64,000 bases of DNA, from the NCBI RefSeq assembly GCF_030362835.1, contig NZ_JAUCGQ010000001.1, positions 2,149,461 through 2,213,460 on the forward strand, written 5' to 3'. The DNA comes from Cellulomonas alba. GTDB lineage: Bacteria > Actinomycetota > Actinomycetes > Actinomycetales > Cellulomonadaceae. The notes under the pieces are model-generated. The model saw nothing but the letters and a program-made list of their open reading frames with translations. It ran no database searches and had not been told where the DNA came from. Of the stretch, positions 53,580 to 62,912 are shown in pieces (positions within the stretch are counted from its first letter, which is position 1; every line of letters begins with the position of its first letter). A program made the translations under genes and the position numbers.

Positions 53580-53745
53580 GGCCGCCCGGTGCCCCGACCG
53601 ATCGCGCCGGGGGCGCAGCCCGCGCGCCGCCGGCGCCGGTTCATAGCCTGCCCGGCGGCCACGTCCAGCGTGCGCACAGACCTGGCCGGTGACGTGGGTA
53701 CCGCGCCGGCGGAGGGGCCGGCGCACCAACCCTGAGGAGACGGCC

Positions 53746-54087
53746 ATGACCGTGCAGGCGATCGACGAGACCACGTGGCTCACCGCGAACGTCCGCCCGG
53801 CCGGCCGGCTCGGCCGCGACGACGTGGACCGCCTGCGCGCGCTGCTCGACGCCCTCTCGGCCAGCGCGTCGATGATCGTGCTCGACCTCGCGGCCACCAG
53901 CCTCCGGGCGGCCGGCGCGGTGGGCGCGGCCGGCGCGATCGACGACGCCGCGGCGCAGCTCGAGGCGCGCGGTGGCTGCCTGCTGTGCGTCAACGCCGAC
54001 GACGACACCTGCGCCCGCCTGTCGGGCTGCCGGCACGCGGTGGTCGTCGGACAGGGCGCGCCGCGTCCGGTGGGCGCACCCGCGTGA
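53746..54087 (+). CDS. small STAS-like protein
   Basis: The 113-residue protein has alternating strands and helices like a STAS domain (NVRPAGRLGRDDVDRLRALLDALSAS, MIVLDLAATSLRAAGAVGAAGAID, GCLLCVNADDD). The serine normally phosphorylated in anti-sigma antagonists would fall in the ATSLRAAG segment. There is no anti-sigma kinase next to it. ATG 53746 follows GAGGAGA. The role is unknown; regulation of a sigma-factor switch is one possibility. Confidence 0.6.
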   Translation: MTVQAIDETTWLTANVRPAGRLGRDDVDRLRALLDALSASASMIVLDLAATSLRAAGAVGAAGAIDDAAAQLEARGGCLLCVNADDDTCARLSGCRHAVVVGQGAPRPVGAPA

Positions 54088-54179
54088 CGCGTGACGAACC
54101 GGCGAGCAACCTCGCCGGAGCCTGTGAGGGAGCCGCCGACGCGGGGGCGCGCCCGGACGGGTGACCTACGGTGGTGCGG

Positions 54180-55280
54180 GTGAGCGAGCCGCGGACCGAG
54201 ACGCCCTGGCCGGGCCCGGTGCCCGTGCGTCCGGGACCGACCGCGCCCGCCGATGCCGACCCGGCGGGCCGGCCCGTCGCCGGGCACCCGACGGCCCACG
54301 TGACCTCCCGCCGGACGCGGTCGCGCGGCCCGGTCGTCGCGGTCTGCGTCGCCGTCGCTGCCGCCTCGGGCCTGGGCATCTGGCTGATCTGGGCGGTCTT
54401 CGTCGGCTCGACGCGGGGCCAGCGGGTCGAACGCTCCGCGCTGCGCGGCGCGGCCTACGGGCAGACGCACCTGTGGCACGTCGCCGAGCGCGTGCTGAGC
54501 GTCGTCTCGGTCGGCTTCATCGCGGCGGTGCTCGTGGCGGCGATGCTCATCGCGGTGCTGCGTCGGCGATGGTCCCTCGCGGTGCAGGTCGCGGTGCTCA
54601 TGGCGGGCGCCAACCTGACCACGCACGTCCTCAAGTACGACGTGTTCGACCGCCCGCACCTCGGCATCCCGTCGCCGTCCGTGAACACGCTGCCGAGCGG
54701 CCACACCACGGCCGCCGCGTCCGTCTCGGCCGCGCTGCTGCTCGTCGTCCCGGCGCGCGCCCGGCCCTGGGCGGCCGCCGCGGGTGCGGCGTACACGACC
54801 GCGACGGGCGTCTCGACCCTCATCGGCCAGTGGCACCGCCCGTCCGACGTCGTGGCCGCGACGCTCGTCGTGCTCGGCTGGATGGCCATCACGTGCGCGC
54901 TCGTGGCGCTGACCCCCGCGCGGCTCTCGGGGCCGGCGACGGGCGCGGTCGACGCCGCCGCGGTGTCGCGCGCGGCGGCCGACGACACGCGGGACGCCGC
55001 GCGCCGGCAGCGTCGCGGCGTCATGGTGGTGCTCGTCACGCTCGGCGTCGCGGCCGGCGCCGTCGCGGTCCTCGCGCTCGGGCACACCTGGGCGCAGGAC
55101 TTCTCGCTCGCTCGCGCGGACCTGCTGGTGGCGTACGCGGGCGGCGCGGCGGGTGCGACGGCCGCGAGCTGCCTGACGTTCGCCGCGATGCTCGCGCTGC
55201 GCACGGCGGTGTCCGACTCGGCGGTCCCGGCGCGGGCGGTGCCCGGCCGGGCCGCGCCGGGACGATTGCCACGTGCTTGA
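54180..55280 (+). CDS. PAP2-family membrane phosphatase
   Basis: The 366-residue protein has about six membrane segments and the three phosphatase motifs KYDVFDRP, PSGHTT and GQWHRPSDVVAA. The third is usually SRxxxxxHxxxD; the Ser-Arg pair is replaced, but the His and Asp stay. PAP2 enzymes hydrolyse lipid phosphates such as undecaprenyl diphosphate outside the membrane. GTG 54180 is used because TACGGT lies 7 nt before it; GTG 54171 and 54174 are in frame. The N-terminal 40 residues are Pro-rich. Confidence 0.83.
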   Translation: MSEPRTETPWPGPVPVRPGPTAPADADPAGRPVAGHPTAHVTSRRTRSRGPVVAVCVAVAAASGLGIWLIWAVFVGSTRGQRVERSALRGAAYGQTHLWHVAERVLSVVSVGFIAAVLVAAMLIAVLRRRWSLAVQVAVLMAGANLTTHVLKYDVFDRPHLGIPSPSVNTLPSGHTTAAASVSAALLLVVPARARPWAAAAGAAYTTATGVSTLIGQWHRPSDVVAATLVVLGWMAITCALVALTPARLSGPATGAVDAAAVSRAAADDTRDAARRQRRGVMVVLVTLGVAAGAVAVLALGHTWAQDFSLARADLLVAYAGGAAGATAASCLTFAAMLALRTAVSDSAVPARAVPGRAAPGRLPRA

Positions 55281-55305
55281 CGACAGGTCGTAGAGTCCGC
55301 AGGGT
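55277..55305 (+). promoter_or_regulatory. candidate topA promoter
   Basis: TTGACG (55277-55282), 17 bases, CAGGGT (55300-55305) precedes topA. The -35 box overlaps the stop codon region of the PAP2 gene (TGA 55278-55280). topA then has its own start with GAAGGA at 6 nt. Confidence 0.45.
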
Positions 55306-55331
55306 TCCCCCCGACGAGCGAAGGACTGGGC

Positions 55332-58046
55332 ATGGCAGGCCGCAAGCTGGTGATCGTGGAGTCGCCCGCCAAGGCGCGCACGATCGCCGGGTACCTCGGC
55401 GACCAGTACGACGTCGAGGCGAGCGTCGGCCACATCCGTGACCTCCCGCAGCCGTCGGAGCTGCCCGCGGAGATGAAGAAGGGCCCCTTCGGCAAGTTCG
55501 CGGTCGACGTCGACAACGGCTTCGCGCCGTACTACGTGGTCGACGCGGACAAGAAGAAGAAGGTCAGCGAGCTCAAGAAGCTGCTGAAGGACTCCGACGA
55601 GCTCTACCTCGCCACCGACGAGGACCGCGAGGGCGAGGCCATCGCGTGGCACCTGCTCCAGGAGCTCAAGCCCAAGGTCCCCGTCAAGCGGATGGTCTTC
55701 CACGAGATCACGCGCGAGGCGATCCAGCGTGCGCTGTCGAGCACGCGCGAGCTCGACGACCGGCTGGTCGACGCGCAGGAGACGCGCCGCATCCTCGACC
55801 GCCTCTACGGATACGAGGTCAGCCCGGTGCTGTGGCGCAAGGTCCGCCAGGGCCTCTCGGCCGGCCGCGTGCAGTCCGTCGCGACGCGGCTCGTGGTCGA
55901 GCGCGAACGCGAGCGCATGGCGTTCGTCGCCGCCGACTACTGGGACGTCACCGGCACGTTCGCCGTCGAGGACGCCGGTGAGCCCACGTTCCCCGCGCGC
56001 CTCACCGGGCTCGACGGACGCCGCGTCGCCACCGGGCGCGACTTCGACGACGCCGGCCGGCTCACGGGCGACGCGGTCCAGCTCGACGAGGCCGCCGCGC
56101 AGGCGCTCGTCACGGCGCTCGAGCAGGCGGACTTCAGCGTCCGCAGCCTCGAGACGAAGCCGTACACGCGCCGCCCGGCCGCGCCGTTCACCACCTCGAC
56201 GCTCCAGCAGGAGGCGTCGCGCAAGCTCCGCATGGCCTCGCGGCAGACGATGCGCACGGCGCAGACGCTCTACGAGAACGGCTACATCACCTACATGCGT
56301 ACCGACTCGCCGGTGCTCTCGACGCAGGCGATCGACGCCGCGCGCCGGCAGGCCGCCGAGCTCTACGGACCCGAGTTCGTGCCCGACGCCCCGCGCGTCT
56401 ACACGAGCAAGGCGAAGGGCGCGCAGGAGGCGCACGAGGCGATCCGCCCCGCGGGCGACCACTTCCGCACGCCGGCGCAGGTCGCGCGCGAGCTCAGCGG
56501 CGACCAGTTCCGGCTGTACGAGCTGATCTGGAAGCGCACGGTCGCGTCGCAGATGGCCGACGCGCGCGGGTCGACGGCCTCGGTCCGGATCGGTGCGACG
56601 GCCGACGGTCGCGACGCGGTGTTCTCGGCGTCCGGCACGGTCATCACGTTCCGCGGCTTCCTCGCGGCGTACGAGGAGGGCCGCGACGTCGAGCGCTACG
56701 AGTCGGGCGAGCCCGGCTCGGGGTCCGGCGAGGGCGGCCCGGACGCGCGCCTGCCCCGCATGGCGGAGGGCGACGCGCTGACGGCGTCCGACCTGCAGGC
56801 CGACGGCCACCGCACGTCACCGCCGCCGCGCTACACCGAGGCGAGCCTCGTCAAGGCGCTCGAGGAGCGCGGCATCGGCCGCCCGTCGACGTACGCGGCG
56901 ACGATCTCCGTGATCCTGGACCGCGGGTACGTGACGAGCCGCGGGCAGGCGCTCGTGCCGTCGTGGCTCGCGTTCGCCGTGACCCGCCTGCTCGAGGAGA
57001 ACTTCGACCGGCTCGTGGACTACGACTTCACGGCCGAGATGGAGGAGGACCTCGACGCCATCGCGTCCGGCGACAAGGACCGCGTCGACTGGCTCACGCA
57101 GTTCTACTTCGGCGACGCCTCGGGCGGCGAGTCGGGCGAGGGCCTGCGCGACCTCGTCGAGAACCTGGGCGAGATCGACGCCCGCGAGGTCAACTCGATC
57201 GAGATCGGCGACGGCATCGTGCTGCGCGTGGGCCGCTACGGCCCCTACCTCGAGGCGCCGGGGCTCCAGCCGGACGACGAGCCGCGGCGCGCGTCGGTCC
57301 CCGAGGAGCTGGCTCCCGACGAGCTGACGGTCGAGAAGGCGCGCGAGCTGCTCGAGACGCAGCCGGACGGCGACCAGGTGCTCGGCGAGGACCCGTCGAC
57401 CGGCACCACGATCGTCGCCCGCAACGGGCGGTTCGGTCCCTACGTCACCGAGCTGCTGCCCGAGCCCGAGCTCGACGAGGGTCTCTCGGCCGCGGCTCGC
57501 AAGAAGGCCCTCGCGGCCGCGCCGAAGCCGCGGACGGCGTCGCTGTTCAAGTCGATGTCGCTCCCGACGGTCACGCTCGACGACGCGCTCAAGCTGCTGT
57601 CGCTGCCGCGCGTGGTGGGCGTCGACCCCGAGACGGGTGCCGAGATCACCGCGCAGAACGGCCGCTACGGCCCGTACCTCAAGAAGGGCACGGACTCGCG
57701 GACCCTCGCGTCGGAGGACGCGCTCTTCTCGACGACGCTCGACGAGGCGCTCGCGATCTACGCGCAGCCCAAGCGCGGCCGCGGCGCGACCGCGACCCCG
57801 CCGCTGCGCGAGCTGGGCGACGACCCGACGAGCGGCAAGCCGATCGTCGTCAAGGACGGCCGCTTCGGCGCCTACGTGACGGACGGGACGACGAACCGCA
57901 CCCTCCCGCGCGACACGACGCCCGAGTCGATCACGCGCGAGCAGGCGATCGAGCTCCTCGCGGAGAAGCGCGCGTCGACCCCGGCGAAGAAGAAGGCGCC
58001 CGCCCGCCGCGCGACGACCCGCACGAAGGCGGCATCGAAGAAGTAG
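55332..58046 (+). CDS. topA: DNA topoisomerase I
   Basis: TopA relaxes negative supercoils by a type IA mechanism. The 904-residue protein has the N-terminal TOPRIM domain (VIVESPAKARTI; DEDREGEAIAWH), the active-site Tyr321 in TYMRTDS and the 5Y-CAP-like folds with EDLDAIASGDKDRVDW. The C-terminus has no zinc fingers but three or four Topo_C repeats (GxYGPYL/NGRFGPYV) and a Lys/Ala/Arg-rich tail, as in other actinobacteria. ATG 55332 has GAAGGA upstream. It precedes a large inverted-repeat element. Confidence 0.97.
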   Translation: MAGRKLVIVESPAKARTIAGYLGDQYDVEASVGHIRDLPQPSELPAEMKKGPFGKFAVDVDNGFAPYYVVDADKKKKVSELKKLLKDSDELYLATDEDREGEAIAWHLLQELKPKVPVKRMVFHEITREAIQRALSSTRELDDRLVDAQETRRILDRLYGYEVSPVLWRKVRQGLSAGRVQSVATRLVVERERERMAFVAADYWDVTGTFAVEDAGEPTFPARLTGLDGRRVATGRDFDDAGRLTGDAVQLDEAAAQALVTALEQADFSVRSLETKPYTRRPAAPFTTSTLQQEASRKLRMASRQTMRTAQTLYENGYITYMRTDSPVLSTQAIDAARRQAAELYGPEFVPDAPRVYTSKAKGAQEAHEAIRPAGDHFRTPAQVARELSGDQFRLYELIWKRTVASQMADARGSTASVRIGATADGRDAVFSASGTVITFRGFLAAYEEGRDVERYESGEPGSGSGEGGPDARLPRMAEGDALTASDLQADGHRTSPPPRYTEASLVKALEERGIGRPSTYAATISVILDRGYVTSRGQALVPSWLAFAVTRLLEENFDRLVDYDFTAEMEEDLDAIASGDKDRVDWLTQFYFGDASGGESGEGLRDLVENLGEIDAREVNSIEIGDGIVLRVGRYGPYLEAPGLQPDDEPRRASVPEELAPDELTVEKARELLETQPDGDQVLGEDPSTGTTIVARNGRFGPYVTELLPEPELDEGLSAAARKKALAAAPKPRTASLFKSMSLPTVTLDDALKLLSLPRVVGVDPETGAEITAQNGRYGPYLKKGTDSRTLASEDALFSTTLDEALAIYAQPKRGRGATATPPLRELGDDPTSGKPIVVKDGRFGAYVTDGTTNRTLPRDTTPESITREQAIELLAEKRASTPAKKKAPARRATTRTKAASKK

Positions 58047-58085
58047 CGCACGGCCGCACCCCCGCCGGCGTTCCCGCGCGGCACC

Positions 58086-58160
58086 GCGAGTTCCTGCCGA
58101 AACCGTGAGTCTCGCTCGATCCCGCGAGTCGTGACTCACGGAACCTGGCGGAACTCACGG
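58086..58160. terminator. nested inverted repeats after topA
   Basis: Inner stem: CCGTGAGT (58103-58110) pairs with ACTCACGG (58134-58141), continued by CTCGC/GCGAG. Outer stem: GAGTTCC (58088-58094) pairs with GGAACTC (58150-58156). The outer right arm is followed by another ACTCACGG. The element begins about 40 nt after topA and may serve as its terminator or as a recognition site. Confidence 0.65.
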
Positions 58161-58269
58161 CCCCCGGGTTCGCCGCGCGGGCTCGACCCGCTCCACCCGC
58201 CCGGCCGCCTGCGGCCCGCCCCCTGCGGCCCGGCCGCGCGGTGGGCGGCGCGGCACTAGGTTGGCGGCC

Positions 58270-59274
58270 ATGGCTCGCACCGAGGACCCCCGCACCGCAC
58301 CGCCGATCCGCTGGGGCATCCTCGGCGCCGGTGGCATCGCCGCGCAGTTCGCGTCGGCCGTCAACCAGTTCACCCGCGCCCAGCTCGTCGCGGTCGGCTC
58401 GCGGAACAAGGACCGCGCCGAGCGGTTCGCCACGGCGCACGGCATCCCGACGGTGCACGTCGGCTACCAGCGCCTGGTCGAGGACGAGCGGGTCGACGCC
58501 ATCTACGTCGCCACGCCGCACTCCGAGCACCGCGAGCACGCGCTGCTCGCCATCCGCGCCGGCAAGCACGTGCTCGTCGAGAAGGCGTTCACGCGCAACG
58601 TCGCCGAGGCCCGCGAGGTCCTCGACGCGGCGCGCGAGGCGGGCGTCTTCGTCATGGAGGCGATGTGGACGCGGTTCCTGCCGCACGTCGCCGCGCTGCA
58701 CCAGGTGATCGAGGCGGGCGAGATCGGCGAGATCGTCAGCCTCGCTGCCGACCACGGGCAGTTCATGGCGTTCGACCCGCACTCGCGGCTGTTCGACCCG
58801 ACGCTCGCGGGCGGTGCGCTCCTGGACCTCGGCGTCTACCCGGTGGCGTTCGCGCACGACGTGCTCGGCGTCCCGGACACCGTGACGGCCGTCGGGACGC
58901 TGACCGAGACCAAGGTCGACGGGCAGGTCTCGATCGTGCTCGGCTACGGCGAGCGGCGGCAGGCGACGCTGCACACGACGCTCTGGGCGAAGACGCCCAC
59001 CACCGCCGCGATCGCGGGCACCGAGGGCCGCGTCTTCGTCGAGGGCGAGTTCTACCGGCCCACGTCGTTCCGCCTCGAGCGCCGCGACGGCCGCGTCTGG
59101 ACCTTCGACCAGCGGTACGCGAACGGCCTGCAGTACGAGGCCGCCGAGGTGGCGCGGCGCGTGGCCGCGGGCGACCACGAGTCGGAGCGGATGTCGTGGC
59201 AGGGCACGCTCGACGTCATGACGACGATGGACGAGGTGCGCCGGCAGGTCGGGGTCGTCTACCCGGGGGAGTGA
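58270..59274 (+). CDS. Gfo/Idh/MocA-family oxidoreductase (paralogue)
   Basis: The 334-residue protein shares motif for motif the pattern of the protein at 10226: IRWGILGAGGIAAQFA, AGKHVLVEKAFTRNVAEAR, VMEAMWTRFLPHVAALH, LAGGALLDLGVYPVAF and the terminal RRQVGVVYPGE. The family reduces or oxidises sugars or diols with NAD(P). ATG 58270 is used; TAGGTT ends 7 nt before it, giving a leaderless mRNA, whereas TTG 58261 lies within that box. The gene stands alone before tmk. The duplicates may differ in substrate. Confidence 0.86.
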   Translation: MARTEDPRTAPPIRWGILGAGGIAAQFASAVNQFTRAQLVAVGSRNKDRAERFATAHGIPTVHVGYQRLVEDERVDAIYVATPHSEHREHALLAIRAGKHVLVEKAFTRNVAEAREVLDAAREAGVFVMEAMWTRFLPHVAALHQVIEAGEIGEIVSLAADHGQFMAFDPHSRLFDPTLAGGALLDLGVYPVAFAHDVLGVPDTVTAVGTLTETKVDGQVSIVLGYGERRQATLHTTLWAKTPTTAAIAGTEGRVFVEGEFYRPTSFRLERRDGRVWTFDQRYANGLQYEAAEVARRVAAGDHESERMSWQGTLDVMTTMDEVRRQVGVVYPGE

Positions 59275-59312
59275 CGGTCGGACGTGTCGGCGCCCGCGGC
59301 TACCCTGACGCC

Positions 59313-59963
59313 GTGACCGAGGTCCCCGCCGCCGAGCCCGTGCCGCACCGCGGGCTCTTCGTCTCGTTCGAGGGCGGCGACGGCGCCGGCAAGTCGACGC
59401 AGGCGCGCCTGCTCGGCGAGTGGCTGACGCGCATCGGGCACGAGGTCGTGCTGACGCGCGAGCCGGGCGGCACCGAGCTCGGCCGGCTGCTGCGCGACGC
59501 GGTGCTGCACGGCGACCACGTCGACGCGCGCACCGAGGCGCTCCTGTACGCGACGGACCGCGCCCACCACGTCGCGTCGCTCGTGCGGCCCGCGCTCGAG
59601 CGCGGCGCGGTCGTCGTCACCGATCGCTACCTCGACTCGTCGGTCGCGTACCAGGGCAGCGGCCGCGACCTCGGCGCGGACGAGGTCGAGCGGCTCTCGC
59701 TCTGGGCCACCGAGGGTCTGCTGCCGGACGTCACCGTGCTGCTCGACGTCGACCCGGTGCTGGGCAAGGCGCGGCTGACGAGCGAGCCCGACCGGCTCGA
59801 GCGCGCAGGCGACGAGTTCCACCGCCGCACGCGCGCCGCGTTCCTGTCGCGCGCCGAGGCGGACCCCGTTCGCTGGCTCGTGCTCGACGGCACGCGGCCC
59901 GCCGACGAGCTCGCCGGCGCGGTCCGCGCACGCGTCGCGGCGCTGCTGGGGGTCGCGGCATGA
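59313..59963 (+). CDS. tmk: thymidylate kinase
   Basis: Tmk phosphorylates dTMP to dTDP. The 216-residue protein has the P-loop FEGGDGAGKST (19-29), DR(Y/H) motif VTDRYLDSSVAYQG and TREPGGTELG. GTG 59313 is the start; TACCCT lies 6 nt before it, so the transcript is probably leaderless. It is coupled to holB through an ATGA overlap, the usual order in actinobacteria. Confidence 0.95.
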   Translation: MTEVPAAEPVPHRGLFVSFEGGDGAGKSTQARLLGEWLTRIGHEVVLTREPGGTELGRLLRDAVLHGDHVDARTEALLYATDRAHHVASLVRPALERGAVVVTDRYLDSSVAYQGSGRDLGADEVERLSLWATEGLLPDVTVLLDVDPVLGKARLTSEPDRLERAGDEFHRRTRAAFLSRAEADPVRWLVLDGTRPADELAGAVRARVAALLGVAA

Positions 59964-61096
59964 GCGTGTGGGACGACCTCGTGGGTCAGGAGCCGGCGGT
60001 CGAGGTGCTGCGGCACGCGGTGGAGCACCCCGGCGCCATGACGCACGCGTGGTTGCTCACGGGCCCGCCCGGCTCCGGGCGGTCGAACGCGGCCCGCGCC
60101 TTCGCGGCGGCGCTGCAGTGCACGCGCGGCGGCTGCGGCGAGTGCCACGACTGCACGACGACGCTGGGCGGCACGCACCCCGACGTCACGGTGGTCGCGA
60201 CCGAGGGCGTCGTGATCCGGGCGGAGACCGCGCGGCCGCTCGTCGAGCTCGCGCAGCGGTCGCCGTCGCAGGGTCGGTGGCGCGTGATCATCGTCGAGGA
60301 CGCCGACCGGCTCAACGACACGAGCGGGAACGCGCTGCTCAAGGCGCTCGAGGAGCCCGCGCCGCGCACGGTCTGGCTGCTCTGCGCGCCGAGCCCGCAG
60401 GACGTGCTGGTGACGATCCGGTCGCGCTCGCGGTCGGTCGCCCTGCGCGTGCCCCCGGTCGAGGCGGTGACGCAGCTGCTCGTCACGCGCGACGGCGTCG
60501 ACGCGCACGTCGCCGAGGTCGCCGCGCGGGCCGCGCAGAGCCACGTCGGCATCGCGCGCCGGCTGGCTCGCGACCCGGAGGCTCGCGCCCGGCGGTCGGC
60601 GGTGCTCGCGATCGCGTCGCGCATCCGCGGCGTCGGCGACGCGGTGCTCGCGGCGGGGAAGCTCGTCGAGACCGCGCAGGCCGACGCGAAGGCCGCGACC
60701 GAGGAGCGCGACGCCGCCGAGCGCGCCGCGCTGCTGCACCAGCTCGGCGCCGACGGTGCGGCGACGCTGCCGCCCGCGGTGCGTGGCGAGGTCCGGCGGC
60801 TCGAGGAGGAGCAGAAGCGCCGCGCGACCCGGGCGCAGCGCGACGTCCTCGACCGCGCGATGGTCGACCTGCTGTCGCTCTACCGGGACGTGCTCGTGGT
60901 CCAGCTGGGTGCCGGGGTCGAGCTCGTCAACGTCGAGCACGCCGAGGCGGTCCGCGCGCTCGCCGCGGACAGCACGCCCGAGCAGACCCTGCGCCGCATG
61001 GACGCCGTCGGGCAGGCGCGCACCCGCCTGTCGGGGAACGTCGCGCCGCTGCTGGCCGTGGAGGCGATGGCGGTGGCGCTGCGGCCGCAGGGCTGA
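59960..61096 (+). CDS. holB: DNA polymerase III delta' subunit
   Basis: HolB is part of the clamp loader that opens the DNA sliding clamp. The 378-residue protein has an AAA+ fold with Walker A GPPGSGRS (Arg in place of the usual Lys), a zinc module CTRGGCGECHDC, Walker B VIIVEDADRLND and the SRC-less sensor VTIRSRSRSVALR. The altered Walker A is in line with delta' not hydrolysing ATP itself. It is coupled to tmk. The C-terminal 150 residues are the collar domain, with a charged coiled region. Confidence 0.92.
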   Translation: MSVWDDLVGQEPAVEVLRHAVEHPGAMTHAWLLTGPPGSGRSNAARAFAAALQCTRGGCGECHDCTTTLGGTHPDVTVVATEGVVIRAETARPLVELAQRSPSQGRWRVIIVEDADRLNDTSGNALLKALEEPAPRTVWLLCAPSPQDVLVTIRSRSRSVALRVPPVEAVTQLLVTRDGVDAHVAEVAARAAQSHVGIARRLARDPEARARRSAVLAIASRIRGVGDAVLAAGKLVETAQADAKAATEERDAAERAALLHQLGADGAATLPPAVRGEVRRLEEEQKRRATRAQRDVLDRAMVDLLSLYRDVLVVQLGAGVELVNVEHAEAVRALAADSTPEQTLRRMDAVGQARTRLSGNVAPLLAVEAMAVALRPQG

Positions 61097-61281
61097 CGCG
61101 CGTGAGGCGTGCGACGCGTCGGGCTGACGCGCGGGGGCGTGCGGCCCGCGGGTCTGACGCGTGGAGCGGCCGCGGGGTGGGTGGCGGTCCGCGGGCGCGT
61201 GCGGGTCGGCGGGCCGGGGCGACGGCCTCGCATGGTGGCCGGTGGGCCCGGCGGATCGGGCGAACCGGTTACCGTGGCGGC

Positions 61282-62823
61282 ATGCCGATGACTCGTCCGT
61301 CCGCGGCGCGCGCGGGCGTCGTCGCCGGCCTGCTCGCCGCGGTCCTCGCCCTCGCCGGGTGCACCGGCGGCGGCCACACCGTCGCGCCGTCGCCGATCCC
61401 GACGCCGAGCGCGACGGCGGCGAGCCCGAGCCCGGACCTCGCGCGCTTCTACGACCAGACGATCAGCTGGAAGAAGTGCGCGCAGGGCAGCTGCGGCACG
61501 GTCGAGGTGCCGCTGGACTACGCGAACCCGACGGGCGACACGATCAACCTCGCTGTCGCGCGCGAGGCGTCGACGGGCAAGCACCCCGTGGGCTCGCTGC
61601 TGATGAACCCGGGCGGGCCGGGCGTCTCGGGGGTCGACTTCCTCAAGGACGTCACGCCCCAGATCCCGAAGGAGATCCGGGCGGCGTACGACCTGGTCTC
61701 GTTCGACCCGCGCGGGGTACAGCGGTCGGCGCCGGTGCACTGCGTCGACGACAAGGAGCTCGACCACCTCATCGAGGACGACGTCGACAAGTCGACCCCG
61801 GCGGGGCTGCAGGCGTTCGAGGCGTCCTGGCAGTCGTTCTCCGACGGCTGCCGCGCGAACATGGGTGCCGAGCTCGCCCACATCGACACCGTGAGCGCCG
61901 CGCGCGACCTCGACGTGCTCCGCGGCGTGCTCGGCGACGCGTCGCTCGCGTACCTCGGCTTCTCGTACGGCACCAACCTCGGCGCCACGTACGCCGCGCT
62001 GTTCCCGCAGCGCGTCGGTCGCATGGTGCTCGACGGCGCGATGCCTCCGACGCTGACGTCCGACGAGATCACGATCGGCCAGGCGAAGGGCTTCGAGCAG
62101 GAGCTGCGCGCCTATGTCGAGGACTGCCAGGGCGGCAAGGGCTGCCCCCTGACGGGCGACGTCCAGCACGGCCTCGACCAGATCACGTCGCTGCTCGACC
62201 ATGCGACGGCCAGCCCGCTGCCGACGGGTACGAGCCGCAACCTCACCGGCTCGCTCGCGTACAACGGCATCGGACAGGCGCTGTACGCGACGAAGCTGTG
62301 GCCGACGCTGACCCGCGGCCTCACGGAGGCGATCAAGCAGGGCACCGGGCGCATCCTGCTGGCGCTCGCCGACTTCTACACCGACCGTGCGCCGGACGGC
62401 ACGTACACGACGAACACCATGCAGGCGTTCCCGGCGATCTCGTGCACCGACACGGCGACCGACTCGAGCCCCGCGGCCATGACGGCCCAGGCGGCCGAGC
62501 TCGCCAAGGTGGCGCCGACGGTCGCGCCGTACTTCTCCTACGGCGCGCTCCAGTGCAAGCACTGGCCCGTGCCGGCCGTCGGGCCGCTGCCGTCGTACGC
62601 CGCGCAGGGCGCCCCGCCGATCCTCGTCGTCGGCACGACGGGCGACCCGGCGACGCCGTACCCGTGGGCTCAGCAGATGGCGGAGATGCTCTCGTCCGCA
62701 CGGCTCCTGACGTACGTCGGGAACGGCCACACGGCGTACCTGAGCTCCAACTCGTGCGTGAACGGCGCGGTCGACCGCTACCTGCTGACCGGCTCGCTCC
62801 CCGCCGAGGGCAAGCGCTGCTGA
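61282..62823 (+). CDS. exported alpha/beta hydrolase, TAP-type peptidase lipoprotein
   Basis: The 513-residue protein has a lipobox ALAGC (Cys27), a Pro/Ser linker and a hydrolase domain of the tripeptidyl-aminopeptidase type seen in Streptomyces and mycobacteria. Motifs are NPGGPGVSG (oxyanion site), GFSYGTNLG with nucleophile Ser228, GTTGDPATPY (acid) and GNGHTAY (His), followed by the C-terminal TAP-C segment with paired cysteines. It likely trims peptides at the cell surface. ATG 61282 is used; TACCGT is 6 nt before it. Confidence 0.88.
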   Translation: MPMTRPSAARAGVVAGLLAAVLALAGCTGGGHTVAPSPIPTPSATAASPSPDLARFYDQTISWKKCAQGSCGTVEVPLDYANPTGDTINLAVAREASTGKHPVGSLLMNPGGPGVSGVDFLKDVTPQIPKEIRAAYDLVSFDPRGVQRSAPVHCVDDKELDHLIEDDVDKSTPAGLQAFEASWQSFSDGCRANMGAELAHIDTVSAARDLDVLRGVLGDASLAYLGFSYGTNLGATYAALFPQRVGRMVLDGAMPPTLTSDEITIGQAKGFEQELRAYVEDCQGGKGCPLTGDVQHGLDQITSLLDHATASPLPTGTSRNLTGSLAYNGIGQALYATKLWPTLTRGLTEAIKQGTGRILLALADFYTDRAPDGTYTTNTMQAFPAISCTDTATDSSPAAMTAQAAELAKVAPTVAPYFSYGALQCKHWPVPAVGPLPSYAAQGAPPILVVGTTGDPATPYPWAQQMAEMLSSARLLTYVGNGHTAYLSSNSCVNGAVDRYLLTGSLPAEGKRC

Positions 62824-62850
62824 CGCCGTCCGGGCCGGCGTGCGGCCGCT

Positions 62851-62880
62851 TTGGAGCCCGGCGGCTGGGGCAGGTACAGT
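62851..62880 (+). promoter_or_regulatory. candidate tRNA-Thr promoter
   Basis: TTGGAG (62851-62856), 18 bases, TACAGT (62875-62880) precedes the tRNA by about 32 nt. Confidence 0.5.
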
Positions 62881-62912
62881 AGGCGCGCTCGCCCGGCCGG
62901 TGCCGCGGCGAT

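Noticed and set aside
52230..56810. A 1526-residue open frame on the minus strand
   Set aside because: It crosses the AraC, STAS, PAP2 and topA genes in antisense and its translation is Arg/Ala-rich low complexity. Only its last 84 codons, the DUF4242 protein, are real.
61097..61281. Small gene between holB and the TAP peptidase
   Set aside because: The stretch is built of imperfect repeats of CTGACGCG and has no ribosome site or plausible frame.
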